From positions 41,854-105,853 of the forward strand of contig JAIBCL010000022.1 of assembly GCA_019694165.1 (NCBI GenBank): 64,000 nucleotides of DNA. The letters are read 5' to 3'. Position numbers and translations under genes: made by a program. This DNA is from Verrucomicrobiaceae bacterium (GTDB lineage Bacteria; Verrucomicrobiota; Verrucomicrobiia; Verrucomicrobiales; Verrucomicrobiaceae). Below the pieces are notes generated by a model. The model was not told where the DNA came from. It made no database searches and saw only the letters and a program-made list of their open reading frames with translations. This document shows, piece by piece, positions 34,892 to 44,712 of this stretch. The first letter of the stretch is position 1, and each line of letters starts with the position of its first letter.

Positions 34892-34999
34892 GAAGAGAAG
34901 AAAGCGGACGGTACCAACGCGGATCGCGCCGCCACGCTTGCGGCGGACCTCGTCCTCGGCCGGCCCCGCCCGCGACGATGAATTGCCGGCGGGCCGGTG

Positions 35000-35027
35000 T
35001 TGCACCCGGCGCACGCACGACTAGTCT
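35000..35027 (+). promoter_or_regulatory. candidate sigma70-type promoter
   Basis: TTGCAC (35000-35005) and TAGTCT (35022-35027) are 16 bp apart, and the -10-like hexamer ends 14 bp before the ATG at 35042. It lies in the 150-bp gap between two divergent genes. Confidence 0.35.
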
Positions 35028-35041
35028 CGCGGCCCCTTTTG

Positions 35042-35821
35042 ATGAAGGCGTTTGTCCTCATTCCCGCACTCAATCCGTGCGAACGCATGACCGGCCTGAT
35101 CGACGATCTGCTGCGGAGCGACGCGGTGGCGGGGATCATCGTGATCAATGACGGAAGCGACGCGACATGCGCGCCGGTTTTTCGCGACGCCGCGGCGAGA
35201 CCACGCACCGAGGTGCTTTGCCATGTGGAAAACCTCGGCAAAGGGGCGGCGCTGCGCACGGGCATCCGCCGGTTCCTCGAGTGCGCGACGGCGGACGAAG
35301 TGCTCGTGACGGCGGATGCGGACGGGCAGCACCTGCCGGGGGACATTCTCGCCGTGGCCGTGGCTGGGATGGAAAACACGGAGGGCATGGTACTCGGCAC
35401 GCGGGCTTTCCGCGGGGGCGCCGTGCCGCTGCGCAGCCGCTTCGGCAATGACCTCACGCGCCTGGTGTTCCGCGCCTTCACGGGCCTGGCACTCACGGAC
35501 ACCCAGACCGGCCTGCGCGCGATTCCGCGCTGCCTGCTCGAGCCGCTCCTCCGTGTGAAGACCAGCCGCTATGCATTCGAACTGGAGATGCTGCTCATGG
35601 CCGCGCGGGCACGCATCCCGTTCGTTGCCGTGCCGATCGAGACGGTCTATCTGGAAGGCAATGTGGCATCGCATTTCCGCCCGGTGACGGATTCGGCCCG
35701 TGTTTACTGGGTGTTTGCGCGCCATCTGTTCCGGCGTCGGGCGCAAGAAGTGATGCTCCGCGCAATATCCGCTCAATCATTACCAAACGATAACTGTCAC
35801 CCGGAACGGCTTTCTGATTGA
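35042..35821 (+). CDS. family 2 glycosyltransferase, dolichol-phosphate mannosyltransferase-like
   Basis: The 259-residue enzyme has the GT-A fold of polyprenyl-phosphate sugar transferases: FVLIPALNPCERM, IIVINDGSD, HVENLGKGAALRTGIRRF, the metal site VTADADGQHLPGDI, and LTDTQTGLRAIPR, which is diagnostic for the DPM1-like group. SRYAFELEMLL is also conserved. Unlike many relatives it has no C-terminal membrane helices. ATG 35042 fits the conserved N-terminus. It is followed after 9 bp by a small exported-protein gene. It probably moves a sugar or phosphosugar for envelope glycans. Confidence 0.9.
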   Translation: MKAFVLIPALNPCERMTGLIDDLLRSDAVAGIIVINDGSDATCAPVFRDAAARPRTEVLCHVENLGKGAALRTGIRRFLECATADEVLVTADADGQHLPGDILAVAVAGMENTEGMVLGTRAFRGGAVPLRSRFGNDLTRLVFRAFTGLALTDTQTGLRAIPRCLLEPLLRVKTSRYAFELEMLLMAARARIPFVAVPIETVYLEGNVASHFRPVTDSARVYWVFARHLFRRRAQEVMLRAISAQSLPNDNCHPERLSD

Positions 35822-35830
35822 ATAGCGGAA

Positions 35831-36349
35831 ATGTTGAAGGCAGTTCCACGCGCGATTTCTGTTTCTTCCGTCCTGCGGAAGAGCGTGGTGCTCTTGCTTC
35901 TGCTATGCCATGCGACCAGTGCGACGGCCATCGTGCCGTTTGTCGTCACCGCCCTGGCGGATCTCGACGGCAGCCATGAGGTGATGGTACAATGTGCCGG
36001 CGGCGGCACGGGCATACGCCTGCATCATCGTTCGGGTGACTTTACGCCGTGCCGCGCCGATCATCGTTCACTCGCTGGCAGGACCGCCGCGCTGCTGTGC
36101 CGGCCCTCGACGGAAGGCGACCATTGCGTGACTTCCTCGCCCACAGCCTGGAACACGGAGATCAAGCACCGGCAGGGAACCACGGGAGAAAAGCCCGCCG
36201 CAGAGGCGGTCTATCTCGCCGTACGTTCCGCCGCCGACTTGCATGGCACCACGCCGGTGCTGACCAGAACTGCGGCGCGCGATCCTGCGCGCTGGAGCGC
36301 GCTGGCTGTCCGGCACCGCGTCAAGGCGTCGGTGTGTCTGCTGATTTGA
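35831..36349 (+). CDS. small exported protein, unknown
   Basis: The 172-residue product starts with a basic N-terminus and a strong hydrophobic signal segment (SVVLLLLLCHATSATA). The mature part contains a short motif EVMVQCAGGGTGIRLHH and several scattered cysteines (CAG, CRAD, CRP, CVT), which may form disulfides. No domain was recognised. It lies 9 bp after the glycosyltransferase gene in the same direction, so the two are probably co-transcribed. A coding assignment is favoured by the signal peptide and by the lack of a better frame. Confidence 0.65.
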   Translation: MLKAVPRAISVSSVLRKSVVLLLLLCHATSATAIVPFVVTALADLDGSHEVMVQCAGGGTGIRLHHRSGDFTPCRADHRSLAGRTAALLCRPSTEGDHCVTSSPTAWNTEIKHRQGTTGEKPAAEAVYLAVRSAADLHGTTPVLTRTAARDPARWSALAVRHRVKASVCLLI

Positions 36350-36570
36350 AGCGCCGGGGTGTCCGGTCTGCGTGCCCGGCGTTCTTGCGGACGGCTGCAC
36401 GACGGTTCCGATGACGCCCCGCGTCCTGCGCCACGAGCCGGACTGTCGTCAAACGCACCGCCCCGCCGCACGCGCGCCCCACCTGATGCAGACACGCATC
36501 GGTTTTCCGCACACCCGCGCCACACGGCGCAATCGCAGAGTGAGCTTCACACCAGCAGCCAGCAACCACC

Positions 36571-39500
36571 ATGAAAATGACTTACGCCTCTCATCATCTC
36601 CGCACCGTCCTCCGGTCTGCCGCCGCCGGCACACTGGCCTTGGCGTTGGCCTTCGTCTTCGCACCGGCGAACACCGCCCGCGCCAGCATCGCCTACGGCA
36701 GCATCAACAATTTCGACACGGTGAACGACACCGGTCACGAGTGCCACGGGTTCGAGATCGAGCTGGACGACTGCCACAGCACCGACATCACCTACACCTA
36801 CAACTACAACCACTACGGCGTGCCCGAGATCACGGAGGACAACTCCGTCGCCGCGCATCCAAAGGTCCTCATCAAGTGGCAGAGCAAGAAGAACCCGGAC
36901 GGCACATGGGCGGCCTACACGGCGATCCCGAGCGGACCCATCGCCCCGACCAACGGCCACATGTTCACGAATCCCGCCGTGAACTTCGGCGGCGAGCACT
37001 TCGGCGTGGGCTACCGCGTGCAGCCCAGCGCCGTACTTTACAACTGGCTCATCGACAGTGGCGGCGTGCTCGTCCACGGCGGCGTGGTGCAGGTCTCGAC
37101 GCCGACGTTCACTTACTTTCCTCCAGCCGCTGGAGTTGTGGCGCAGGTGCAGGCCGTCATCGTCCCGCCACCGCCGCCGGCGCCACCGCCAAAGGAGTTC
37201 GGCAAGGCTGTCTGGGTGAAGGAGATCAAAACGACGACGCACAACCAGAACAAGGTGAAGCTGCGGGAACTCGTCTCGGACGATCCCAATAATCCGGACG
37301 ACAAGAACTGGAAAAATGGCGAACCCGATGAAGTCGAGGTCGAGTGGCAGATTCTGCAAAAGAAGATGAGCGCCGCCGACGGCGGACCGAACAATGAAGT
37401 GCCCGCTGCACCTGAGGATCTCCCCGGTGGCAATGAGGTCGTGACGCGACGCTACGAGTTCTTCAAATACACCGGCCCGCTGGATGCGGATACCGGAGAA
37501 GCTATGGCCGATGCAGTCGGACCCGATGGCATTCACGGCACCGGCATGAGAACCTATGCCGATCATTTTGACGCAGCGACAGGCGAGTGGGTCACTGTAA
37601 CCGTGGACATGGCAACGAAGGTGATCGTCGGCGACTTCACGGGATCGCAAATGGCCGCCGTCGATGTCGATGCCGCCGTCGGTCTGATCGAAGGCGTAAG
37701 CGAGGGCAAGATCAACACGCCCTACACGCCGCGCACGGTCGTAGTGGGGGGCACATGGCTCTTTGACGCCGTGCTTGATGGTGCGCTGCCGGCGGGCATG
37801 ACGTTCAACAACCAGACCGGTGTACTTTCGGGCACGCCGACGCAGAGCGGCGAGTTCCAATTCAAGATCACGGCTGACGACGGTGTGAATCCGAAGGTGT
37901 CGAAGACGTACACGCTGCGCATCGCCGCGGCGGGTCAGGCGCTGGCGGCCGCCAGCCTGCTCGACACGACATCGTCCCCGGTCGATGCCGGCACGACGAC
38001 GGGCGACGGCTCTTATGCTGTGAATGCAAACGCGGATGCCACGGCCGCTCCGGCGGCGGGTTACGCATTTGCGAACTGGACCGACAACGGCCAGGTCGTG
38101 AGCACTGATCCGAATTACACGCTGGTGATGGACGTGAACCACTCGCTGGTCGCGAACTTTGTCCCCGCATGGACGATCACCACGAGTTCACTGCCGGTCG
38201 CGGGCGGCACGACGAGCGGCGGCGGAAGCGTGAATGATGGCGACAGCGTCACACTCATTGCGACGCCGAACGCGGGATACACTTTTGTAAACTGGACCGA
38301 GGCTGGCGTCGAAGTCAGCAAAGCGGACTCCTACACCTTTACAGCCACCGGTGATCGCGACCTCGTCGCGAACTTCACCAGCGGGCTTGTGATTTCCTCC
38401 AGCGCCTCACCGGCTGCTGGCGGCAACACGAGCGGTGGCGGCGCGGTAGCTGTCGGGAGCAGCGTTACTGTCGTCGCCACCGCGAATGCCGGATATGTCT
38501 TCGCGGACTGGACGGAAGGCGGCGCGCAAGTGAGCACCAGCGCCAGCTACACCTTCACCGCCACCGTGAGCCGCACGCTGGTGGCAAACTTCACGCTGGC
38601 GCCGAGCTACACCGTGACCACGTCGTCATCGCCGGCTGCGGGCGGCACGACAATTGGCGGCGGCGCCTATGCAGGCGGCTCGAGCGCGACGGTGATTGCC
38701 ACGCCCAACGCGGGCTACGCTTTCGTGAACTGGACCGTGGGCGGAACACAGGTGGGCACCTCGCCGAGCTACACCTTCACCGTGACGGCAAACCGCGCGC
38801 TCGTGGCAAACTTCACCGTCACCGGCGGCACGCTGCGCACCGTCACCACCAGCTCGAGCCCGACCGCCGGCGGCACCACCAGCGGCGGCGGCACATACGC
38901 GAACGGCGCGAGCGTCACCGTCGTCGCCACGCCCAACGCGGGCTATGCATTCTCGAAATGGAAAGAGAGCGGCACCACGGTGAGCACGCTCCCGAGCTAC
39001 ACCTTCACGGCCACGGCGGATCGCACCCTCGTGGCGTCGTTCACGCAGGCTTATGTCGTCACCTTGCTTTCATCTCCAGTGGCCGGCGGCACCACGGAGA
39101 TAGACAGCGTCTCATACAAGCTCAACGAAAAGGCGACCGCGAAGGCGTTCCCGAACGCGGGCTACAACTTCGTGAACTGGACGGAAAACGGCACGGTGGT
39201 CAGCACGGCGAATCCGTATGATTTCACCGTCACGGGCAATCGAACGCTCACCGCCAACTTTGCCTCGGCGAACGGCGTGACGGTCACCACGAGTTCATCA
39301 CCCGCAAACGGTGGCGCCACTTCCGGCGCGGGAGGCTACGCCATCGGTGCCAACGTGACCGTGACGGCGACGCCAAACGCCGGGTTTGCCTTCTCAAACT
39401 GGACCGATGGCGGCACGGTGGTGAGCAGCGCGTCCAGTTATTCCTTCACAGCGAGCGTCAATCGCGCGCTGGTCGCCAATTTCGTCTCGGCCATCGCGAT

Positions 39501-42015
39501 CGCCACGGCATCCAATCCCGCCGCCGGCGGCACCACCAGCGGCGGCGGCAATTACGGAAGCGGCTCCAGCGTGACCGTGAACGCCATGCCGAATGCGGGC
39601 TATGCCTTCGCGAACTGGACCGAAGGCGCGGCCGTCGTGAGTACTTCGGCGACCTACACCTTCACCGTCTCGGCACCGCGCGTTCTCACGGCCAATTTCG
39701 TGCAGGGCTGGACCGTCACGACCAGTTCCTCGCCGGCGCTTGGCGGCACGGTCACGGGAGGCGGCGTCTCTGCGAACGGCACGAATGTGACGCTCACCGC
39801 GACAGCGAACGCAGGCTACCAGTTCGCCAAGTGGACCGAGGGCGGCGTGGATGTGAGCACCTCGGCCACCTACAGCTTCACCGCATCGGCGGACCGCGTG
39901 CTCGTCGCCAATTTCACGCTCACCTCCGGCGGTGTGAAGTTTGATTTCGACACGGGCGTCACTCCGGTGGCCCTCGGCCAGGCGGTGCCGCTCGATCAGA
40001 TGTCCGCCGGCATCACGGCGAACTTCTCTTCGCCCAATGCCGATGCGTTCACCGTCGGCGACGCCGCGGGCACGGGGAAAACCCTGGCTGCGTTCAGCGG
40101 CAAATATCTCGTGCCCGGCGCGGGCGGCTCGCGGCTGGACATCACCTTCGACCAGCAGATCGCAGCCATCTCGCTGAAGTTTGCACTGTCTGAGCCGGCG
40201 AATCTCGGCTCGCATTCGACGCTGAAGATCACCGCGATCGACAATTCATCCGGCGCGCCGGTGGAAACCGGCAGCGCCACCGCGCAGGGCGCGAATACTG
40301 CGGGCGATTCGCTCGCGGGCGGCACCCTGAGCCTGAATACCGGCGCGTTGTTCAACGCCGTCCGCATCGAGGTCCTGAACGCCGCTCAAGCTGGTGCGAC
40401 GTTCTATTGCGACAACATCGCCGTCACACCAAACTCAGCCGGCGGCTGGCAGGTGCTGGCGAATCCGAACTGGAACATCACGCTCACCGACAGCGGCTAC
40501 TCCGACTACCTCATCGACAACACGCCCGGCTTCGAGGGCCGCGAGTATTTGTCCGGCGAGTGGGGCGCAGCAGTTGCTTACAAGGTGGGCAACAGCAGCA
40601 AGTCACCGCGCTGGATGGAACCAAACTTCGCGTTCCCCGACTGGCAGACAAACTCAAACTTCCACATCGTCTCGCCGATCACGCTCATCGCCAGCAACGC
40701 GGACGGGCTGCCCATCGCGCAATCGGTCATCGCCAACAACGACATCGAGATCACCATCCGCTACGAGATGATCGACACCGTAACCGGCATGCCGATGGGC
40801 GTCACCGCCGCATCGGCCGGCGCCGCGGGCGTTTCCATCGACAGCAACCGCTACGTGCTCAACCAGAGCTACACGGTGAAAAACATCAGCGGCGCCGCGA
40901 TCACGAACCTGCAGATTTTCCAAATGCTGCACGGCTTCACCTCGACGGCGGGCGTGTATGACAACCGCGCCTACACCGGCAGGCACGCCGACTACCGCTA
41001 CGACGCCACGCTCTCCGGCGTGGACACAGGAACCATCGGAGCGCCGGGCAGTTCGGCAGGCGGCCTGAAGGATTACATCAGCTTCAGCGCAAAGGTGGCG
41101 CCGAGCGCCTTCGAGATCGGCTACTATGGCATCGAGGGCAACGGCATCGACGACCACGCCACGGGCAAGCCGAGCGACGGCGTGCATCTCTCCATCGAGA
41201 ACAACTGGGGATTCGCGCCCTACAGCACGCGCCTGGGCACGGACTCATTTGCTCCGGCCACGCGCTGGATCGCAGGAGCGCAGCGCTATGAACTCGGCTC
41301 CATCGCCGACGGCCAGAGCGCGACGGTCGATGTGATGCTCAGCATTCTCACCGGCACCACCGTATCGACCACCAGCGGTGGAAATCACGGCACGGGAAGC
41401 TGCAACGGCGGCTCCTCGCATGTCGGCGGCGTGGACTTCGACATCGAAGGCGTGACACAGGACGGCACGTTCTTCGGAGAGGAGGCCGAGGCCGACGACG
41501 ACGAGATCAACGACCGCATCGCCGACGGAGAATTCGTCCTGCCAAACTTCGCCGAGCCAGGCGGCCTCTCGCAGGTGTGGAATCTTCAATACACCGGCGC
41601 CTACACCGGCAAGATCAAACTCGTCTTCGCCTATGATCCCGCGCTGCTGCCCGCCGGCTTCGACCAGACCAAGCTCACGATCTACCACTACCACGGCGGC
41701 GCATGGGAGCAGCTCATCGGCCTCGTCGATGCGGTGAATCACACCATCACCGTCACGACCGACAGTCTCTCGCCCTTCATGCTCGGTGTGCCCAGCGCGA
41801 ACGCGATCCCGAAGATGGCGCAGGCCGCCGGAGCGCCGGCGGGCCAGGTGAAGTTCAACTGGAGCAGCGACACCACCGGCTGGGTGCTGCAAGAGAGCAG
41901 CGATCTGGTGAACTGGGTGAACTCCACGCGACCGGTCACAACGGCGGGTGGTGTCAGTTCGGTGAGCGCGAATCAAAGCGAAGGTGCATGCTTCTTCCGT
42001 CTGGTGCATCCGTAA
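36571..42015 (+). CDS. giant exported InlB B-repeat surface protein
   Basis: The 1814-residue protein has a signal peptide (RSAAAGTLALALAFVFAPAN). Order of parts: an N-terminal domain with CHGFEIELDDCHSTDIT; a proline-rich hinge (about 200-210); a putative-Ig (He_PIG) domain at about 380-450 (GALPAGMTFNNQTGVLSGTP); nine divergent InlB/Listeria-Bacteroides B-repeats from about residue 464 to 1122; a carbohydrate-binding-like domain (about 1123-1280); a further beta-rich region; and a C-terminal tail WVLQESSDLVNW...FFRLVHP. Such repeats form rod-like adhesins. The start is preceded by a CA-rich leader. A nonaheme cytochrome and a sigma factor follow. Confidence 0.9.
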   Translation: MKMTYASHHLRTVLRSAAAGTLALALAFVFAPANTARASIAYGSINNFDTVNDTGHECHGFEIELDDCHSTDITYTYNYNHYGVPEITEDNSVAAHPKVLIKWQSKKNPDGTWAAYTAIPSGPIAPTNGHMFTNPAVNFGGEHFGVGYRVQPSAVLYNWLIDSGGVLVHGGVVQVSTPTFTYFPPAAGVVAQVQAVIVPPPPPAPPPKEFGKAVWVKEIKTTTHNQNKVKLRELVSDDPNNPDDKNWKNGEPDEVEVEWQILQKKMSAADGGPNNEVPAAPEDLPGGNEVVTRRYEFFKYTGPLDADTGEAMADAVGPDGIHGTGMRTYADHFDAATGEWVTVTVDMATKVIVGDFTGSQMAAVDVDAAVGLIEGVSEGKINTPYTPRTVVVGGTWLFDAVLDGALPAGMTFNNQTGVLSGTPTQSGEFQFKITADDGVNPKVSKTYTLRIAAAGQALAAASLLDTTSSPVDAGTTTGDGSYAVNANADATAAPAAGYAFANWTDNGQVVSTDPNYTLVMDVNHSLVANFVPAWTITTSSLPVAGGTTSGGGSVNDGDSVTLIATPNAGYTFVNWTEAGVEVSKADSYTFTATGDRDLVANFTSGLVISSSASPAAGGNTSGGGAVAVGSSVTVVATANAGYVFADWTEGGAQVSTSASYTFTATVSRTLVANFTLAPSYTVTTSSSPAAGGTTIGGGAYAGGSSATVIATPNAGYAFVNWTVGGTQVGTSPSYTFTVTANRALVANFTVTGGTLRTVTTSSSPTAGGTTSGGGTYANGASVTVVATPNAGYAFSKWKESGTTVSTLPSYTFTATADRTLVASFTQAYVVTLLSSPVAGGTTEIDSVSYKLNEKATAKAFPNAGYNFVNWTENGTVVSTANPYDFTVTGNRTLTANFASANGVTVTTSSSPANGGATSGAGGYAIGANVTVTATPNAGFAFSNWTDGGTVVSSASSYSFTASVNRALVANFVSAIAIATASNPAAGGTTSGGGNYGSGSSVTVNAMPNAGYAFANWTEGAAVVSTSATYTFTVSAPRVLTANFVQGWTVTTSSSPALGGTVTGGGVSANGTNVTLTATANAGYQFAKWTEGGVDVSTSATYSFTASADRVLVANFTLTSGGVKFDFDTGVTPVALGQAVPLDQMSAGITANFSSPNADAFTVGDAAGTGKTLAAFSGKYLVPGAGGSRLDITFDQQIAAISLKFALSEPANLGSHSTLKITAIDNSSGAPVETGSATAQGANTAGDSLAGGTLSLNTGALFNAVRIEVLNAAQAGATFYCDNIAVTPNSAGGWQVLANPNWNITLTDSGYSDYLIDNTPGFEGREYLSGEWGAAVAYKVGNSSKSPRWMEPNFAFPDWQTNSNFHIVSPITLIASNADGLPIAQSVIANNDIEITIRYEMIDTVTGMPMGVTAASAGAAGVSIDSNRYVLNQSYTVKNISGAAITNLQIFQMLHGFTSTAGVYDNRAYTGRHADYRYDATLSGVDTGTIGAPGSSAGGLKDYISFSAKVAPSAFEIGYYGIEGNGIDDHATGKPSDGVHLSIENNWGFAPYSTRLGTDSFAPATRWIAGAQRYELGSIADGQSATVDVMLSILTGTTVSTTSGGNHGTGSCNGGSSHVGGVDFDIEGVTQDGTFFGEEAEADDDEINDRIADGEFVLPNFAEPGGLSQVWNLQYTGAYTGKIKLVFAYDPALLPAGFDQTKLTIYHYHGGAWEQLIGLVDAVNHTITVTTDSLSPFMLGVPSANAIPKMAQAAGAPAGQVKFNWSSDTTGWVLQESSDLVNWVNSTRPVTTAGGVSSVSANQSEGACFFRLVHP
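37963..39936 (+). repeat. nine tandem InlB B-repeat coding units
   Basis: Nine units of about 72 codons share TTSSSPxAGGTTSGGG, then VTVxATPNAGYxFxNWT, then a VSTSxSYTFT segment and end LVANF. The units differ at many synonymous and non-synonymous sites, so the array is old rather than a recent amplification. Confidence 0.9.
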
Positions 42016-42105
42016 TGGCAAACAAACCCGCGATGGAACCACGCCATGAAGTTCGCGCATTCAGCAAACGAAGACGCTGCGGGCTGCCGGTTTGCTCGCA
42101 CAGGG

Positions 42106-42381
42106 GCGAACGAAAATCTTCCCCCTCACCCCGGCCCTCTCCCCGTGGGAGAGGGAGTTGGTGGTGCTGCCGCGCCGCTGGCAAAAGTAGTTCGGGCACT
42201 CCGTGACTGGAGTCGCCGCGTGACAGAAGAATGCAATCCTCGTCTTCTCACCAGAGGAGTGATTGATTCCACCACGCATCGTTTACGCGCAAATCTCCGT
42301 TTCCACTTCGGCGCAGAGAGCCATCGTCTCCCTCTCCCATTGGGAGAGGGCTGGGGTGAGGGGGAGTTTTCTCGTTCGCTC
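42106..42381. repeat. long imperfect inverted repeat (REP-like palindrome)
   Basis: The left arm (42106-42157) reads GCGAACGAAAATCTTCCCCC then TCACCCCGGCCCTCTCCCC. The right arm (42330-42381) is its near-perfect reverse complement (GGGAGAGGGCTGGGGTGAGG). Each arm also contains a small inner hairpin CCCTCTCCC-GGGAGAGGG. Similar CCCTCACCCC-type palindromes are common intergenic repeats in many bacteria. It occupies most of the 414-bp gap between the InlB protein and the cytochrome. Confidence 0.8.
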
Positions 42382-42429
42382 ACCCGCCCGCGAATCAACC
42401 CAAGCTCACAAGATTCCTCCAGCAAGGTC

Positions 42430-44712
42430 TTGCCCTCGCGACTCACACGCTTTGTCGTTGCCGCCTGTCTTCTCGTTTCAATCCCAGCTTCACTCATCGC
42501 CGGCAACGGCCAGTGGACCGTGGTCGCCTGGAACAACCTTGGCATGCACTGCATGGACGATGACTACAGCGTCTTCTCCATCCTGCCGCCATTCAACACG
42601 ATCGACGCGCATGTGATGGATGCAGCCGGACATCTTATCACCGATCCCGTCGCGGCGGGCATCACGGTCACGTATCAGGCCGTCGCCAATCCAGACGGTT
42701 CGATCAACACGACTGCGTTCGGCAAAACGAACTTCTACGACTACGCCGCCGTGCTCTACGGCGCGGGCGTGGCCGTTGATCAAGGCCTCGCCGGCAAGTC
42801 AATGCCCGGTGCGTCAAACACGCCGCAAGCGATGACGTGGAATGCGTCGATGAACTGGTTCGAGGCCGCCGGCATTCCGATTTGCCCGACTGACGACGCA
42901 GGCCGGAAGAACCCGTATCCGCTGATGCGCATCTCGGTGAAGAACGCAAGCAACACCGTTCTCGCCACCGCCGATGTCGTCGTGCCGGTCAGCGATGAAA
43001 TGGACTGCCGCGCCTGTCACAAGTCCGGCTCGGGTCCGGAGGCAATGCCTGCCGCTGGCTGGGTGAATGATCCGAACGACAAGCGCGACTTCCGCCTGAA
43101 CATCCTCCGTCTTCACGATGAGAAGAACGCCGCGAATCCGAACTACGCCACCGCGCTCGCCTCGATGGGTTATCCGTCGCAAGGGCTTTATCACAGCGTC
43201 GTGAACACAAACAAGCAGGTGCTCTGCGCCGCGTGTCACGCTTCGGAGGCACTCGGCACCGGTGGCGCGGCCGGTGTGCCGCCGCTCACGCGCTCAATGC
43301 ACTCGAAGCACGCGACGGTGACGAATCCGACGAACGGCCTGCAACTCGACAACATCCTCAGCCGTAATTCCTGCTACCTCTGTCATCCCGGCAGCGAAAC
43401 GCGCTGCCTGCGTGGCGCGATGGGCAGCGCGGTGAACGCAGGCGATGGCTCGCTGGTGATGCAGTGCCAGAGCTGCCACGGAAACATGTCGGCCGTCGGA
43501 TCCGCCACGCGCACCGGCTGGCTGAATGAACCGAATTGCCAGGCATGCCACAGCGGCGACGCGCTGGCGAATGAAGGCCAGATTCGCTTCACGTCCGTCT
43601 TCACCAGCGGCACGACGATGCGTGTGCCCGCGAATCAACGATTCGCCACAAATGCGAACACGCCAGCCGCCGGCATCTCACTCTTCCGCTTCTCGAAAGG
43701 CCACGGCGGACTCGTTTGCAGCGCGTGCCACGGCTCTACCCACGCCGAGTTTCCGTCCCTGCATCGGGACGACAATTTGTACTCTTGGAACAAGCAGGGA
43801 CATCGCGGCAAGCTCGCCGACTGCACCGTCTGCCACGCGACGATGCCCGCGAACAGCGTCGGCGGTCCGCATGGCATCCATCCCATCGGCAGCACGAACT
43901 GGGTGGTCGATCATGCCGACATCGCGCGCAACATTGGCATCAATGAATGCCGCGAGTGCCATGGCAGCGACTACCGAGGCACTCAGCTCTCGCGCGCGCA
44001 GGCCGACCGCTCGCTGAACACGAAGTTCGGCACGCTAACACTGAAGCGCGGCATGGAAGTGAGTTGCTACTATTGCCACGACGGCCCGAGCAGCAGCAAT
44101 GCGAGCACGCATGTCGGGCCCTCCGTCGCGAGCGCGCAACTCGCGGTGCCAAAGAACACGCCCACGAGCATCACGCTCACCGCCAGCGGCACGAATCCAC
44201 AGCTCCGCGTCATCCAGCAGCCTGCGCATGGGACCGTGGGTATCGCAGCGAAGGTGGCGACGTATTTCCCCGACGCCGGCTTCCAAGGCCCCGACTACTT
44301 CACTTACATCGCGAGCGACAGCGGCAGCTACATCGACTCAAAGCCGGCGACTGTTTCCGTCAGCGTCGGAACAGCCGATCACACTTTCGACACCGACGGC
44401 GACGGCGTGCCCGACTGGATCGAATACGCGCTTGGTCTCGATTCCACCTTCCGCACCTCCGTCGTGCCACAGCATCAGATCGAGATGATTGGTGGCGTCC
44501 CCTATCTCACGCTCCGCGCCTTCAAAGGCCCGATGCTGCCGCCGGACATGCCGCTCACGATCAAATCGTCCGGCGATCTCCTGAACTGGTCCGCCGCCAC
44601 CACGGTGACCAACACCGCCGCCGAACTCAAGGCGCGTGACACGATCAGCACGAACGCCGCAAATGCGCGATTCATCCGCATCGAGGCAACCCGCCAGACA
44701 CCCAATCCATGA
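42430..44712 (+). CDS. exported nonaheme c-type cytochrome with C-terminal surface-type domains
   Basis: The product is about 760 residues. TTG 42430 was chosen because the signal peptide (PSRLTRFVVAACLLVSIPAS) begins there; the frame is open another 384 bp upstream but that runs through a REP-like palindrome. The N-terminal domain (GQWTVVAWNNLGMHCMDDDY) is heme-free. Nine CxxCH motifs follow at about residues 192-550: CRACH, CAACH, CYLCH, CQSCH, CQACH, CSACH, CTVCH, CRECH, CYYCH. Then come an Ig-like domain (FQGPDYFTYIASDSG), a DTDGDGVPDWIEYALGLD linker and a tail with SSGDLLNWS. It probably carries electrons at the outer surface. Confidence 0.88.
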   Translation: MPSRLTRFVVAACLLVSIPASLIAGNGQWTVVAWNNLGMHCMDDDYSVFSILPPFNTIDAHVMDAAGHLITDPVAAGITVTYQAVANPDGSINTTAFGKTNFYDYAAVLYGAGVAVDQGLAGKSMPGASNTPQAMTWNASMNWFEAAGIPICPTDDAGRKNPYPLMRISVKNASNTVLATADVVVPVSDEMDCRACHKSGSGPEAMPAAGWVNDPNDKRDFRLNILRLHDEKNAANPNYATALASMGYPSQGLYHSVVNTNKQVLCAACHASEALGTGGAAGVPPLTRSMHSKHATVTNPTNGLQLDNILSRNSCYLCHPGSETRCLRGAMGSAVNAGDGSLVMQCQSCHGNMSAVGSATRTGWLNEPNCQACHSGDALANEGQIRFTSVFTSGTTMRVPANQRFATNANTPAAGISLFRFSKGHGGLVCSACHGSTHAEFPSLHRDDNLYSWNKQGHRGKLADCTVCHATMPANSVGGPHGIHPIGSTNWVVDHADIARNIGINECRECHGSDYRGTQLSRAQADRSLNTKFGTLTLKRGMEVSCYYCHDGPSSSNASTHVGPSVASAQLAVPKNTPTSITLTASGTNPQLRVIQQPAHGTVGIAAKVATYFPDAGFQGPDYFTYIASDSGSYIDSKPATVSVSVGTADHTFDTDGDGVPDWIEYALGLDSTFRTSVVPQHQIEMIGGVPYLTLRAFKGPMLPPDMPLTIKSSGDLLNWSAATTVTNTAAELKARDTISTNAANARFIRIEATRQTPNP

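Noticed and set aside
36547..38142. 531-residue open frame on the minus strand
   Set aside because: It is the shadow of the InlB-repeat protein gene, which has a signal peptide and repeats.
37963..39936. CRISPR-like array
   Set aside because: The periodicity is protein-coding InlB repeats of about 72 codons with divergent sequence, not short direct repeats with unique spacers.
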